This document shows, piece by piece, positions 49,644 to 61,759 of a stretch of 64,000 bases of DNA. The DNA is from Geosiphon pyriformis. Its lineage: Eukaryota > Glomeromycota > Glomeromycetes > Archaeosporales > Geosiphonaceae. Both the position numbers and the translations under genes were made by a program. The notes below the pieces were generated by a model. The model saw nothing but the letters and a program-made list of their open reading frames with translations. It was not told where the DNA came from and did not search any database. Numbering within the stretch: position 1 is the first letter of the stretch; every line of letters begins with the position of its first letter. The stretch spans positions 132,875 to 196,874 of the forward strand of contig JAAOMT010000495.1 of assembly GCA_016748015.1 (NCBI GenBank). The letters are read 5' to 3'.

Positions 49644-52600
49644 ATGGATGTGGATTCGGAAACACAGGCCCAAGTGAGGCGTCAAAGACGACGTGATCTG
49701 AGAAGCGAAAATCTTGAAGCTTGGAGAGCTGGGAAACCAGGCATGTTTGATAAGACGGTTTTTGTTGCTTAATATTGAAATATTTCATGGTTCTCTCCAC
49801 AAGATACTCTTCGGAAGCCAGCCTGTGATCAAGAGTAGTGTTTTGTGTATTATATACTTTCTGTTTCACTTACCCAAAAACTGATGCTCATCTGTTAGAT
49901 CCTTTTAAATTCAAAAATCTCGACTCCAATATCAAAAAGAATACGGGTTTCATCAAAAAATGCAAGACTCAATTGACAGTAGAATATCAGCAGCAGTTGT
50001 TAAAGGATATCAAGACTCTTACTCTTGAAAAATATATATCAGAAATTGTTGGTGCTGTAGTTGAAGGAGTTTTGAAATGCAAGAATGGATCAGACGTGTG
50101 GGTTGCTGTTGAAGTAAGATGAAAGTTTTCCTTTTCATTCGTCTGAGCCTTAACCTCGGAAATTTGAATCTTTATATGTCTTGGGAAATTTTACGGACTA
50201 GGTAATTTCGGCTCTACATCAAAGGTTCCCTGACACGTTTACTCCATTTTTAACACACACCTTGGCACGATCTCTTGCACCCACTAATCGTCAACAGCTC
50301 GCTATTCTTACCTTCGAGCAACGTGAAAAAGAAGAAAATACTCGTATCACCAAACAACGCGTTTTATTGAAAATTGCCGGCGAGTTATGGTTGGTGGGGG
50401 TATTGAGAAACTTGGAAGATGGGGTGGCGGCATTAAATAGTGGCGGGGCGGCGGTTGGTGCCGGAGGTGTAAATGGGGTTAAGGATAACGTTGCAGGGTT
50501 TGTTAATAGCTCGATAAAAGAGCCCAAGGATGGCAAAGAAGAAAAAATTAATGGGGATGGTTTCATATACTCCGTGTTGAAAGAATTGGTATTTAAAATT
50601 TTCTTTATTTATTTATCTTAACCCTCCTCATGAAATCTTTTTTTAATTCCTTGGCAAAATTTCGCCGATTAGCTTGTTAATGACAACAAACATCTCAACC
50701 TTTCCCTCGCTGTTTCTTTTGTGAAAAACTTCGGCCCAGAAATTTTGGGGACTATTCCACGTAAACAAAAAAGGGATGAGGCCGTTACACCTGCTGCACT
50801 CGCACAAGTAGAAGGGGATGCAAGTGTCATGGATAAGGATGGGGATACAGAGGATAGTTCTCTTGAGCATCAAGTCTCTGGCGCAGTTATTGTCCCTGAA
50901 AAACAAGGAATTTTCAAAAAACTCCTTGTCGAATACTTTCACAGTGTGGAGAAACATTTGCTTAAGGATCATGAGGTACCTCTGATAATTTATGCTCACG
51001 CTATTTATTTCAAAAAAAAATTTATTCCTCTTTGATTCACCGCTTTTCACAATTTCATAGAAAATAAAAACATTAGATCGCAGCAATCACGAATATTATA
51101 TTACCAGAGGTGAAATTCCTGAAGAAACCAAACAAAATTATGAAAAAGTCGTCAAAGCTTTTGAAAAATTCCTACAAAATGCTCAAACGTAATTTTTCCT
51201 TTTTAAATCGCTCTTTTTGATTATTTAGATTTGTGCTGAAATTTATATTATTATCAAATTTTTAGGCTAGCAGATTCCCTCGATCTTGAGCTAGCCTGTT
51301 TGCCTGATGATGAACGTACCACGAAGATTGGCTCCCTCGTAATTCGTGACGGATCTTCGACCTTAGAAAAAGAAGTTAGCGTTTGTTTCTCAAATCATTA
51401 TTGATTGATATATTATTTTCCATTCTATGGCTTATCTGATTTCGGAAATAGGACACTATCAGCAGTATATGGGAAGACGAAGATGCCCACAGCTTCTACG
51501 AGTCTTTAATTGATCTTAAGACGCTTGTTCCTGGTGTTCTCCTAGAAACGAAATCAAGCAAAAAAGACGAGGGAGACCTTGAAAAAGACGAAGTTACAGA
51601 AGAAAACCATAAGAATGAGAAATATGATGAAGAGAAGGTTGATGATAATAAATTGGAGAAAAAAGGGAACACAGAGGCTGAAAATATTGTTGAAATGATA
51701 GAAAGCATGAAAGTCCCTTGTCAAGAACTAGAAGATAATGGCGAAAATGAGCAAGTTAACGGAAAGGAAACTTTGCATCTTGAGATAAAAGAAGAGGAAT
51801 TTGAAGACGACTCTGACAGCACCAAAAAAGATGTTGAGAAAACCAACAAGAGTGGTGCTTCTGCGCAACTTGATTCTTTATTATCTCGCCTCCCTAATAT
51901 GGTTAACCGTGATCTCATCGATCAAGCCGCTGTTGACTTTTGCTATTTGAACTCCAAGTCGGCTCGAAAAAGGCTGCTCAAGGTAGGTTTCCTTTTTTAA
52001 ATTTAATAATCAAACTGATCCTATCGATACGAACCAAAACGTCGCTTATATTCTACGGGCTTAGACTTTGGTTGGTGTGCCTCGTACTCGGCTTGACTTA
52101 CTTCCTTATTATGCGCGTTTGATTGCCACGCTTAATCCCCATTACCCAGATATAACCGCAGCGGTATTGCAAGCGGTGAGAACGGAATTCTTCTATAAGC
52201 CTTTTATTTTAAATATTTTAACACCTTTCAATATTCATTTAAACCATTTTTATGCATCAATTAGTTGGAGGGAGAATTCCGGTCTTTGCAAAGAAAGAAA
52301 ACCCCGGATTTTTTTGAAACCAAGATCAAGGTTTTAACATATTTATTTCTTTTACTGTTTACCACCCAAAAGATCCTTGGATTGAAATACTTTCTTATTA
52401 TTAGAATATCAGATATCTTTCGGAACTTACCAAGTTCCGTATCACACCCCAGCATCTCATTTTTCATTGTCTTAAGGTGGTTCTTGATGATTTCTCAAAC
52501 CATAACATCGATATTGCCAGCAACCTTCTAGAAACATGTGGTCGGTTCTTGTTTAAAAGCCCAGAAACCAGCGTTAGAATGGGTAACATGGTAATTCATG

Positions 52601-54859
52601 AATTTAATTTTGTATGGAATTTGAACTGACGAAATTTATAAAAGACCCCCATTAACCTAAATTTGAAATGAAAGCTTGATATAATGATGCGCAAAAAAAA
52701 CGTTCAACATTTGGATAACAGGCAGCTTTTGATGATTGAAAACGCCTATTATCAGGTAGCTTTTGATTTTTCGGAATTCAATTTTTGCCTGTGAGCATCG
52801 CTAGTTTTCAAATAATATAATCACTGACGAAACAAAACTTCATCTAATTTTATTTAGTGTAATCCTCCTGATCATACTGCAATTGTAGTTAAGGAACGTT
52901 CGTTGATGGACCAATATATTCGTAAATTGATATATATGGATCTTAACAAAAAAACAGTGGAAAAAGTATTGAAATTGTTAAGGAAATTGAATTGGAATGA
53001 TAAGGAGGTAAACTGAAACATTTTTATTGATTCTCAATTCATTATTCTCCTTATTAAGTATGAATGAATTTTCGTTATTCCTTAATAAGGTTTATGCCGT
53101 CCTTGAAAAATGTTTCTCAAAGGTCTGGAAGATCAAGTATAGCAATATTCATCTAATGGCTATACTGGCGTCTGGATTGCATCGCTATCATTCTCATTTT
53201 GGTGTTGCATTAGTGGATCGTGTCCTAGAGGAAATCCGAATTGGTCTTGAAGTAAGTTTGGTTTCTAGTTTATTTTTGACTATGAACTGTGCCTATATTA
53301 ATTTCTCAACTTTTCCCTAGCAAAACATATTCAAACACAACCAACGCCGTATTGCTACGGTCAAGTATTTAGGCGAATTATACAATTATCGAATGGTAGA
53401 TTCTCCTGTGATATTTGATTCCCTCTATACCATTGTGACCCTCGGCCACGGTCAGTGCGGTCGCAATTTGATTAAATATCAACGAGAATTGGATAAGATA
53501 ATATCGAAAATGTGGTTATTAAATATATTTTTTAATCTTCCAGAGTTTGGAAGACCCTCACCAGCACACCCCAACATTCTTGATGCTCCTAACGATTTCT
53601 TTCGCGTGCGACTTTGTTGCACTCTCCTTGATACATGCGGTATGTGCTTTGATCGCGGAAGCTCTAAGAAAAGACTCGATGACTTTTTAGTGTTTTTCCA
53701 GGTAATTTTGCTTATGTCAGTTTATGAATACAGCGTATCTGCTTCAAGTTCATTATTATTGATTGGATCAAATGCTAGATGTATATCCTATCCAAACAAA
53801 GGCTACCGATGGACGTGGAATTCATGGTTTCTGACACATTTGAGGTATTTAAAACTCCTTTTTTTGGAAACCTCATCAAGCCACTTGCTAATCATTAAGC
53901 TGCGTTTAAACCATTTAATAGCTATTACGGCCAAACATAAAACGATACTCAACTTATGAAGAAGCTGCTGAAGAAGTTGATCAAAAGCTTTTGTTGAACC
54001 AAAAAGCAATTCAAACAAGTGAAGGTGCTGTTAAAAATCAAGAGGAGGCCTTGGATGAAAGCGAAGTTTCTTCATCATCTGAGGACGAAGAGGACGAATA
54101 TAAAGAAGATCGCAATATCAGAGAAATTGGGGAAGACGAAGGATCGGATTTTGAGGTAACGAAATTCTCTACGCTGACTTATTCAATTTGATCAATCTTT
54201 ATAGCTTTTTCTTATACTAAATCATCATACTCAAAGGGAGATGCGGACCATGTAGATCGAGATGATGATGAAGATGAAGTTATTGTGCATACAAATCGAC
54301 AAGATAAAGTTTCAACTTCTGAAGATGAGGAATTTGAGCGTGAATTCAGCAAAATGATGAATGAAAGTATGGAATCACGCAAATATGAGCGGAAGCCTGC
54401 GATGCTGGATGTAGCCATTCCCATGCATCTGAGAGGCAACGAAAAATCTTCTGAATTCATTGATGGTAGTGTTGCCTTCACTTTGTTGACCAAAAAAGGA
54501 AATAAGCAACAGGCAGGTGTTTTAATTTTTCTTGGCGTTTTTATGATCATTTTCTTATCTTTGCTAAAAATCCAACACAGATCAAGACAATGGAAGTGCC
54601 AGCTGATAGTGCGCTTGCTGTCAATACACGCACTAAACAAGAAGCGGAACGTGTAGAGCAGCAGCAACTCAAGGCATTAGTATTAAATTACGAAGAAAGA
54701 GAAGAACAAAATCAGCGTATTGCTCTCGAACATTCTCTACTCAACAGCGGGATGAGGGTCACCTATCAGACAGGAAACCGCCGTCAGAATCAGAGAGGTC
54801 GAAAGCTTTTGCAGCACCAGGGAGGGGGGGGAGGCTATACATATGCCAATGAAGGGTGA
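49644..54859 (+). CDS. UPF2: Nonsense-mediated mRNA decay factor UPF2 (19 exons)
   Basis: Scaffold of the nonsense-mediated decay complex; bridges UPF1 and UPF3 in the cytoplasm. Nineteen exons join in frame to 1,222 residues, near the family length. Exon ends: 49644-49740, 49899-50113, 50202-50588, 50673-50975, 51061-51188, 51266-51374, 51452-51982, 52065-52175, 52265-52330, 52405-52590, 52675-52755, 52858-53007, 53090-53251, 53321-53450, 53544-53701, 53779-53844, 53922-54155, 54237-54512, 54581-54859. MIF4G-1 starts near LDSNIKKNTGF and includes IWEDEDAHSFYESLIDLK. An acidic linker follows. MIF4G-2 has LPNMVNRDLIDQAAVDFCY and VPRTRLDLLPYYARL. MIF4G-3 spans about exons 12-16 (CNPPDHTAIVV onward; SKQRLPMDVEF at its end). 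The C-terminal UPF1-binding part has an acidic stretch, DVAIPMHLRG and LTKKGNKQQ. Introns 1 and 18 use GC-AG; the others are GT-AG. From 53,415 on, the gene is repeated after an N gap. Confidence 0.95.
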
Positions 54860-55058
54860 ATTTGCGGTTTTCTATTTAATAATGGCCTTAATTTAATGAG
54901 CCCCTTAAGATTTATTTACATCGTCTCCATGCAGGCGTAGATGACAAATTGAGAGATGTAAAATCATAAGGGCAAGATCAATAGTTGATTTCTTGTACCA
55001 TCAAAACAGATGGGGTCATCCCACAATCATCAAGCGATTCGACGCCTTCTATTTCCCA
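53415..55058. repeat. First copy of a 1,644-bp duplicated block beside an N gap
   Basis: From TTGATTCCCTCTATACC at 53,415 to TTCTATTTCCCA at 55,058. The block recurs at 55,079-56,722 with a constant offset of 1,664 bp. Every ORF compared in the two blocks, on both strands, is identical. It covers the end of UPF2 exon 14 to the 3' flank. Confidence 0.95.
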
Positions 55059-55078
55059 NNNNNNNNNNNNNNNNNNNN
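55059..55078. other. Assembly gap of 20 N
   Basis: Exactly 20 N bases, a common fixed-length placeholder for a scaffold join of unknown size. The sequence to its right restarts inside UPF2 exon 14. Confidence 0.99.
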
Positions 55079-56523
55079 TTGATTCCCTCTATACCATTGT
55101 GACCCTCGGCCACGGTCAGTGCGGTCGCAATTTGATTAAATATCAACGAGAATTGGATAAGATAATATCGAAAATGTGGTTATTAAATATATTTTTTAAT
55201 CTTCCAGAGTTTGGAAGACCCTCACCAGCACACCCCAACATTCTTGATGCTCCTAACGATTTCTTTCGCGTGCGACTTTGTTGCACTCTCCTTGATACAT
55301 GCGGTATGTGCTTTGATCGCGGAAGCTCTAAGAAAAGACTCGATGACTTTTTAGTGTTTTTCCAGGTAATTTTGCTTATGTCAGTTTATGAATACAGCGT
55401 ATCTGCTTCAAGTTCATTATTATTGATTGGATCAAATGCTAGATGTATATCCTATCCAAACAAAGGCTACCGATGGACGTGGAATTCATGGTTTCTGACA
55501 CATTTGAGGTATTTAAAACTCCTTTTTTTGGAAACCTCATCAAGCCACTTGCTAATCATTAAGCTGCGTTTAAACCATTTAATAGCTATTACGGCCAAAC
55601 ATAAAACGATACTCAACTTATGAAGAAGCTGCTGAAGAAGTTGATCAAAAGCTTTTGTTGAACCAAAAAGCAATTCAAACAAGTGAAGGTGCTGTTAAAA
55701 ATCAAGAGGAGGCCTTGGATGAAAGCGAAGTTTCTTCATCATCTGAGGACGAAGAGGACGAATATAAAGAAGATCGCAATATCAGAGAAATTGGGGAAGA
55801 CGAAGGATCGGATTTTGAGGTAACGAAATTCTCTACGCTGACTTATTCAATTTGATCAATCTTTATAGCTTTTTCTTATACTAAATCATCATACTCAAAG
55901 GGAGATGCGGACCATGTAGATCGAGATGATGATGAAGATGAAGTTATTGTGCATACAAATCGACAAGATAAAGTTTCAACTTCTGAAGATGAGGAATTTG
56001 AGCGTGAATTCAGCAAAATGATGAATGAAAGTATGGAATCACGCAAATATGAGCGGAAGCCTGCGATGCTGGATGTAGCCATTCCCATGCATCTGAGAGG
56101 CAACGAAAAATCTTCTGAATTCATTGATGGTAGTGTTGCCTTCACTTTGTTGACCAAAAAAGGAAATAAGCAACAGGCAGGTGTTTTAATTTTTCTTGGC
56201 GTTTTTATGATCATTTTCTTATCTTTGCTAAAAATCCAACACAGATCAAGACAATGGAAGTGCCAGCTGATAGTGCGCTTGCTGTCAATACACGCACTAA
56301 ACAAGAAGCGGAACGTGTAGAGCAGCAGCAACTCAAGGCATTAGTATTAAATTACGAAGAAAGAGAAGAACAAAATCAGCGTATTGCTCTCGAACATTCT
56401 CTACTCAACAGCGGGATGAGGGTCACCTATCAGACAGGAAACCGCCGTCAGAATCAGAGAGGTCGAAAGCTTTTGCAGCACCAGGGAGGGGGGGGAGGCT
56501 ATACATATGCCAATGAAGGGTGA
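55079..56523 (+). pseudogene. UPF2: Second copy of the UPF2 3' part (assembly duplicate)
   Basis: Repeats UPF2 from within exon 14 through the TGA at 56,521-56,523 with identical sequence, exons and introns, including the GC donor of the last intron. It has no start codon of its own. It is most likely the same chromosomal DNA assembled twice. If the join is collapsed, the real UPF2 locus is about 1.66 kb shorter and continues at 56,723. A real, very recent tandem duplication is less likely, because the repeat borders fall exactly at the N gap. Confidence 0.85.
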
Positions 56524-56722
56524 ATTTGCGGTTTTCTATTTAATAATGGCCTTAATTTAATGAGCCCCTTAAGATTTATTTACATCGTCTCCATGCAGGC
56601 GTAGATGACAAATTGAGAGATGTAAAATCATAAGGGCAAGATCAATAGTTGATTTCTTGTACCATCAAAACAGATGGGGTCATCCCACAATCATCAAGCG
56701 ATTCGACGCCTTCTATTTCCCA
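55079..56722. repeat. Second copy of the 1,644-bp duplicated block
   Basis: Begins directly after the N gap. It ends at 56,722, where unique sequence (CCCGGTTTCGAAAAAAAG) continues toward the RPAIN-like gene. Confidence 0.95.
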
Positions 56723-57396
56723 CCCGGTTTCGAAAAAAAGATCCCGTGAAGCTTGACGCTCATACTTCGCGCCCTGAATTTATGCCTTGATATCCTCAGT
56801 TGACATGATGATCAACTTTGATTCTCGGAAAAACGCGAATACATCAATGAAAACGAAAGAAGTAGGCGACTCTTATCGCGTGTGCAATCAGGCTACCATA
56901 GGAAAAATTTTCCGCCCAAAAAAACTCGACCTTACCGTTATTCTTAGTGAGTCTTGGGCACGTTGATAACTTGGGATCATATACAGAGTTTGGGATATGT
57001 TGAATATATAAAGTTTCCAGTTTTACTTTATAACAGCAAAATTGATAACCTTTAACAATGTGCAAGCATCTGCATAGCCTTAAAATTTGAAGTAGGAGCA
57101 TTTAGTCCCCCAGATATTATTTAATCCAAGTTCAAAGCAATATTTACAAAGAGTTATCTCCCCATTTTTTCTTATCCATAATAAACCTTAACCGTTGATT
57201 TCAATTTAGCGCTCTTAATTTAATTATAGGTAAAAAAAGTTTTTATTATAGTATTGCCTCGAAATAATCGCATTCGTTGCACCATATATTCAGCCCGAAA
57301 CTTGTATCAAAGCTCAAGTTATGTTCACTACGACAACCGGAGCTATCAAAAAAATATTATTATTTTTTGGTAAAAATCGACAAATGAATGTATTTT
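56723..57396. other. Region between convergent UPF2 and RPAIN-like genes
   Basis: About 0.67 kb of 3'-flanking sequence between two genes that converge. No open reading frame with family features was recognised; the minus-strand open stretch 57101-56844 has no recognisable features. Confidence 0.5.
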
Positions 57397-58572
57397 CTAT
57401 TCAATACCTGTGCATTTGACTGCATTGGTTAATTCGTGAGATGCTCTAAATAAAAGTAAAGATCTGAGAGCTGGCAAATACTAAAGAATAGCAAATTAAT
57501 TTTAATAGAAAACCCTACAAATTGATCAAGTGAGAATCCGCAACCCGGACATTCAACAGCTCTTGCATTGACATAATGGTCGATGACAAAATTATGCTGG
57601 AAACAATTGAAACATGAACAGTTCAATAGCCAGCCCATATTTTGCAGTTTCATTGGTCTCGTATCCATTTTGCGCAATTCTTGATGAAAATGATACCCTT
57701 GCTGCTGATTTTCCGGATTATTAAAAGCTTCTTTGCTCGTGATCATTTCGATTTCCATTAGGTACGACTGATCTATATCCTCATACTGGTCTTCATATAG
57801 AAGTGCATATTCAATTTCTTCTTCACTCATTTTATCGATGGAACCCGAACTGGTTTGATTGTGCGAAAACGAATCTACAAGTATATTCGGGACACATGGA
57901 TCATTAATGTGATTAAATTTTCAAGATATTTAAAATTAAATTGATTATCAAAGTACCTCGAGTAATTTCACGAAAAATCTCTTCCTCAATCTCAATTTGA
58001 GCGTTAATTTCAGTACTTGAATATATATCAACAGATAAAGAATATTGACGTTCTTTCTCTTCCTTGAATTCTCTCCATGCATTCGATATTATTTCGCGAA
58101 TCCACTGTGATTATACAAATTTTGAAAAAACTACATTATTTCGATCAGTCCTTCGTCACCATTCTCTTTTTCCCACAAAAAAGATTTTGATAATTTTTAT
58201 ACGCTTTTATCTGGTTTCTCCTTGACACGATTTGAAATATAAACGCACCTCTTCCTCATCCTCTTCGTTACTCGAGTCCAAGCGTAACCCAGTTCTTCTC
58301 TGGCTGATGGCAAATTCTCTTGATGCCTTTATCCTATCCAAACAATGCTGTTTAAACCTGCTTTGCCAATCCAATTTTTTCGCGTTGTTTGACTTAAACA
58401 AAGTACGACGACTACTATTTGTGCCTGCTGCTGGTTTAACAATGGTTTTAAACCGACGACTGGGTTGTATTGGTATTTGTGATTCATTGCTCGAAGAACT
58501 AGGCAGGAGTGGGGAGTGGACGACAGGGGCGCGCGTATAATTTCGGTATAAAAGCATTTTATATATTTTCAA
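57397..58572 (-). CDS. RPA-interacting protein (RPAIN-like), 4 exons
   Basis: RPAIN proteins bind replication protein A and help carry it into the nucleus. Exons 58572-58249, 58104-57957, 57874-57519 and 57480-57397 join in frame to 303 residues. A start 15 bp further in (58,557, MLLYRN) is equally possible. The N-terminal half is basic, with an RPAIN-like segment WQSRFKQHCLDRIKASRE, then WIREIISNAWREFKEE and an acidic helix IEIEEEIFREI. The C-terminal part has a Cys-rich zinc-finger-like region: CSCFNC, then about 25 residues later CPGCGFSLDQF. The last intron (57518-57481) is only 38 nt. If it is not spliced, the protein ends instead at a stop at 57,429 with a hydrophobic tail. The spliced tail (LRSLLLFRASHELTNAVKC) has the Leu/His/Cys spacing of RPAIN C-termini, so I prefer it. 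Confidence 0.75.
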
Positions 58573-59420
58573 GGTGTTTGAAACAGAGCGCCTTTATGCT
58601 AATGTTAGGGACTTTTCTTTATGGCTGTATTATTCTAAAGAGAAAGAACTCATAAAACACGCGTTTGGATATATAGTAGACGTTGTGTAGCGTGTACGGT
58701 GCATGATCGCGATGACATAAATTTTCCCTCCGAGACCTGAACATTTTGCACTACCATTTCCAGGTTTCCTTTTTTACTGTCCTCCTTGGTTTTACTTCAG
58801 CCCATAGCTTCTTAAATGTCCTCTCGCCAATTTATGATCCCTCAATTTGTTTGGGGTGAAGAATTTTAAAACTCACCTTTAAATTTTGGAGAAGTGTTTC
58901 AGCAAGAAATACATTATGAACTGGTGTTCAAATCGCTTCCAGAATTCTGACGTCTTATTACACCCCTGGTACAATTTCGAAGAGGCTTCACCGATTTTGG
59001 TTTGTAGATCTCCTTTGGTCCACTGCAGCATACTTAGGGACTTTTCGTCAGCTCTGTGTTCAACTTTTCATTGACCATAACCTCCTATATGATTAGAGAG
59101 ACTTCTATTAAGTAGTTCTCTATCAATGCAAAATATGCATTTCCTTTCTGTATAAAAAGGCAAGAGAAAACTGGAGCAGATTTTACAGGCAGCGAAGATG
59201 TAACTGAATTTTTTTTTATGACTGAAGAGATTGCAAGTTCAAATTTAAAACCTCACAATATCTGTTCCCGTTGTTTTGTCCAAGTCGCCGATCCCCATCG
59301 TCACAAGCAATTTATCCTACCGGAATTTACCGCGCAAACATAAATAGTGGTTACAGACGATGTGGAAGAGTTACAGAGCAAAAAGTGATCTCTTTGAGTT
59401 CATGCTTTAAGTTAATTATA
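58573..59420. other. Upstream region of the RPAIN-like gene
   Basis: About 0.85 kb of non-AT-saturated DNA before the AT-rich block. It presumably holds the RPAIN-like promoter. The open stretch 58886-59074 has no recognisable features. A short Cys-containing ORF is listed separately. Confidence 0.45.
59218..59343 (+). CDS. Possible 41-residue ORF or terminal exon with CxxC
   Basis: Reads MTEEIASSNLKPHNICSRCF, then VQVADPHRHKQF, ending at TAA. The CxxC followed by His-x-His is suggestive of metal binding, and the base composition is genic. It may be the last exon of a gene whose other exons I cannot define, or chance. No family assigned. Confidence 0.25.
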   Translation: MTEEIASSNLKPHNICSRCFVQVADPHRHKQFILPEFTAQT

Positions 59421-60279
59421 AAAGTCGCACTTTTTTATTTATAATCAATAAAAAGTTGATTTTTATGTTCATGGTTTTTTTATTAATATTAAATTTTGTT
59501 AACATAGATTATAATAATTATAAATTTAAATTATGTTTATATAATTTATTTATTTTTTTAAATATAATTTTACAGTCGAATATTTCATTAATATCACATA
59601 ATTAAAAATCAGTTTTCAGTTCTTTAAATAGATTAATACCAGTTATAAAAATAAGTAATTAGATTAGTCTTGTTTAATTATTTATCTACTTTGTTTTACT
59701 TGGTTTTTTCTGTTTTCTTTTATTTTAACAATAACTAAATATTAAAAAATTTTGCATTATTATTGAAATTTTTAATAACTTTATTTGTTTTTGTTATTAA
59801 TAATTACTAAATTTTTGGCTTTTGAAATATTTAAAATTTATCAATATTTTTTTTTGTTAAAAATTATATTAAAAACTGTTTTCAAATTCATTTGATATCA
59901 ATTTTATAAATCTTAATATTAAAATTAAAAAGATTATGTTAATTTTAAAAGTATTTTTTTCTGGATATAAAAATTAGAATTATAATAAAATTATTAATTA
60001 ATTAACTTTTAAAATTATTAATTTAAGCAAAAAATAATACAACTAAATTAAATAACTTTTTAATTCTTTATTATAGCTGTTTTTTGTAAATTACTTATTT
60101 AAATTACAAAATAAAAAGCAAAAAATCAATAATTTTAATATTAATTAAAAAAAATTAAAATAATAAAAATAACAAAATAATAAATTTTATATAAAATTAT
60201 TATTAAATTAAAAAACCAACTAAAAACAAAAAAATAAAATATTATTTTAAAAAATACTTTAAAATACATTTTTTGGTTT
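59421..60279. other. AT-saturated DNA
   Basis: About 0.86 kb of near-pure A/T sequence with no recognisable gene. By context it is probably decayed transposon DNA. Confidence 0.45.
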
Positions 60280-60885
60280 TTTTATTATTATTATTTATTT
60301 ATTATAATACAATTTGTAAAAATTACAAAATAAGTATAATTTTTGTTTTTTTATATATAACTAGTTATTTGAATTAATTAAAACTATATTATATTAAAAA
60401 TATTAAAAATATTACCAAATTTATAAAAACATTAAAAATTAATTATAAATTAATAATAAAATCAAACTTAATAAATTGTTTTTAAACAAAACTTTTTCTC
60501 TAAATTAAAGTTAAATACTATTAAACTATAAATATTAATCAAACCTAATTTATTATTAATAATAAATTTTCTTTTATAATTAATTTTTAATAATCAACTA
60601 TTTTTTTTGTAATATATTATTATATTATAAACAAAATTTATAATAAACAAATCGGTTTTAATAGTATTTTTAATATTATAAATAAATCAAAAAACCAATT
60701 CTTAAAAATAAAACTCTTTATAATAGTTATATAAATATAATTATTAATAATAATTTTATATAATAAATAAAAAACAGATAAATTTATAAATAATTTATTA
60801 GTAAAAATAATTTATTTATTAAAATTAAAAATATATACAAAAATATAATTAAAATATTTTTTTAAATTATAATAAATACAATTTT
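60280..60885 (-). mobile_element. Fossil LINE 3' end (minus), short
   Basis: A TTATTATTATTTATT tail at 60,283-60,303 is followed by ATATATAACTAGTTATTTGAATTAATTAAAAC (about 60,353-60,384), a decayed match to the LINE 3'-UTR (ACATGACCAGCTATTCGGGCCAGTC in copy C). It appears truncated before the next tail at 60,886. Confidence 0.5.
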
Positions 60886-61759
60886 ATTATTATTATTATT
60901 ATTATTATTAATATAATCTAATTATTATTTTGTATACAAAATCAAAACTAGAGACTTCAACTAAATGTAATTTACATTCTTACTTTATGTGACCAGTCAT
61001 TTAAACCAATTAAAACAATATTAAGTCCTTATATAAACTATTATATTACAGAAAAAAACAAGCAGAATATGTAAAAACCAAAGTTAACTCCAAAAGTCTT
61101 ATTAATACCAATTAATTTAACAATTCTATCTAATAAATCTAACACAAAATTACAGAATTATTAATCAAGCCATATTTTCCTATATTTGTTCTGTATTTAA
61201 ACCTAAATTTTTACAAACCAGAATAATACTATTTATTTAAATTGTACATAAAATTAACTAAAATTTGAACAGTCTTTTTATAATCTTCAAATATTCATAC
61301 AGCTTTATTATATCAACTTTTAAGTACAAAGTTTTTGCAAAGAAGTGCATACAAACTAATATTTAATAAACATAAGAAAAGAGATTTCACAATTATGAAA
61401 GAAAATAAAAAGCAAAACTCTATTAAAAACTTTTAAACTACAATTTATTTAAACAAAATTTTTTTATGAATATTAAACTTTTTAGGACACATAAATAAAT
61501 AATTAAAGAACTTAATTTCTTCATACTGTAAACACAAAATGTTTGGGTATTTTTTGTTATAAAGTCTCTTTTTGACTGCAATTAACAATTTTCTATGAAC
61601 TACTTTCATAAAATATGTATATAAACTAGCTAAAATCTTATTTATAAAATTTAACAATATATGTGAATCTGAATGACAAACCGTAATAGTTTAAATTTAA
61701 TCAATTTTTGAATCAAAGAACTTTTTAATATTTTGGAACCAAATTTATTCTATCAGTAG
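60886..61759 (-). mobile_element. Fossil LINE 3' part (minus), interrupted by an LTR
   Basis: The (TTA)n tail at 60,886-60,912 is followed by a decayed 3'-UTR (TTTATGTGACCAGTCATTTAAACC near 60,982-61,005). The ORF2 C-terminal domain then lies in the open stretch 61657-61445 (ASLYTYFMKVVHRKLLIAV, CLQYEEIKFFNYLFMC, with one zinc Cys as Tyr). Upstream codons near 61,680 read SDSHI, as PDSHM in the other copies. Homology stops where the LTR starts at 61,760. Confidence 0.65.

Noticed and set aside
50291-50566. 91-codon minus-strand ORF
   Set aside because: Antisense to UPF2 exon 3, which is well supported by homology and splicing.
54212-54667. 151-codon minus-strand ORF
   Set aside because: Antisense shadow of the acidic UPF2 exons 18-19; its Ser-rich run mirrors GAT/GAA codons.
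55079-56523. A second UPF2 gene or real tandem duplication
   Set aside because: The blocks appear identical, lack a start, and their borders coincide with a 20-N gap; an unmerged contig overlap is simpler.
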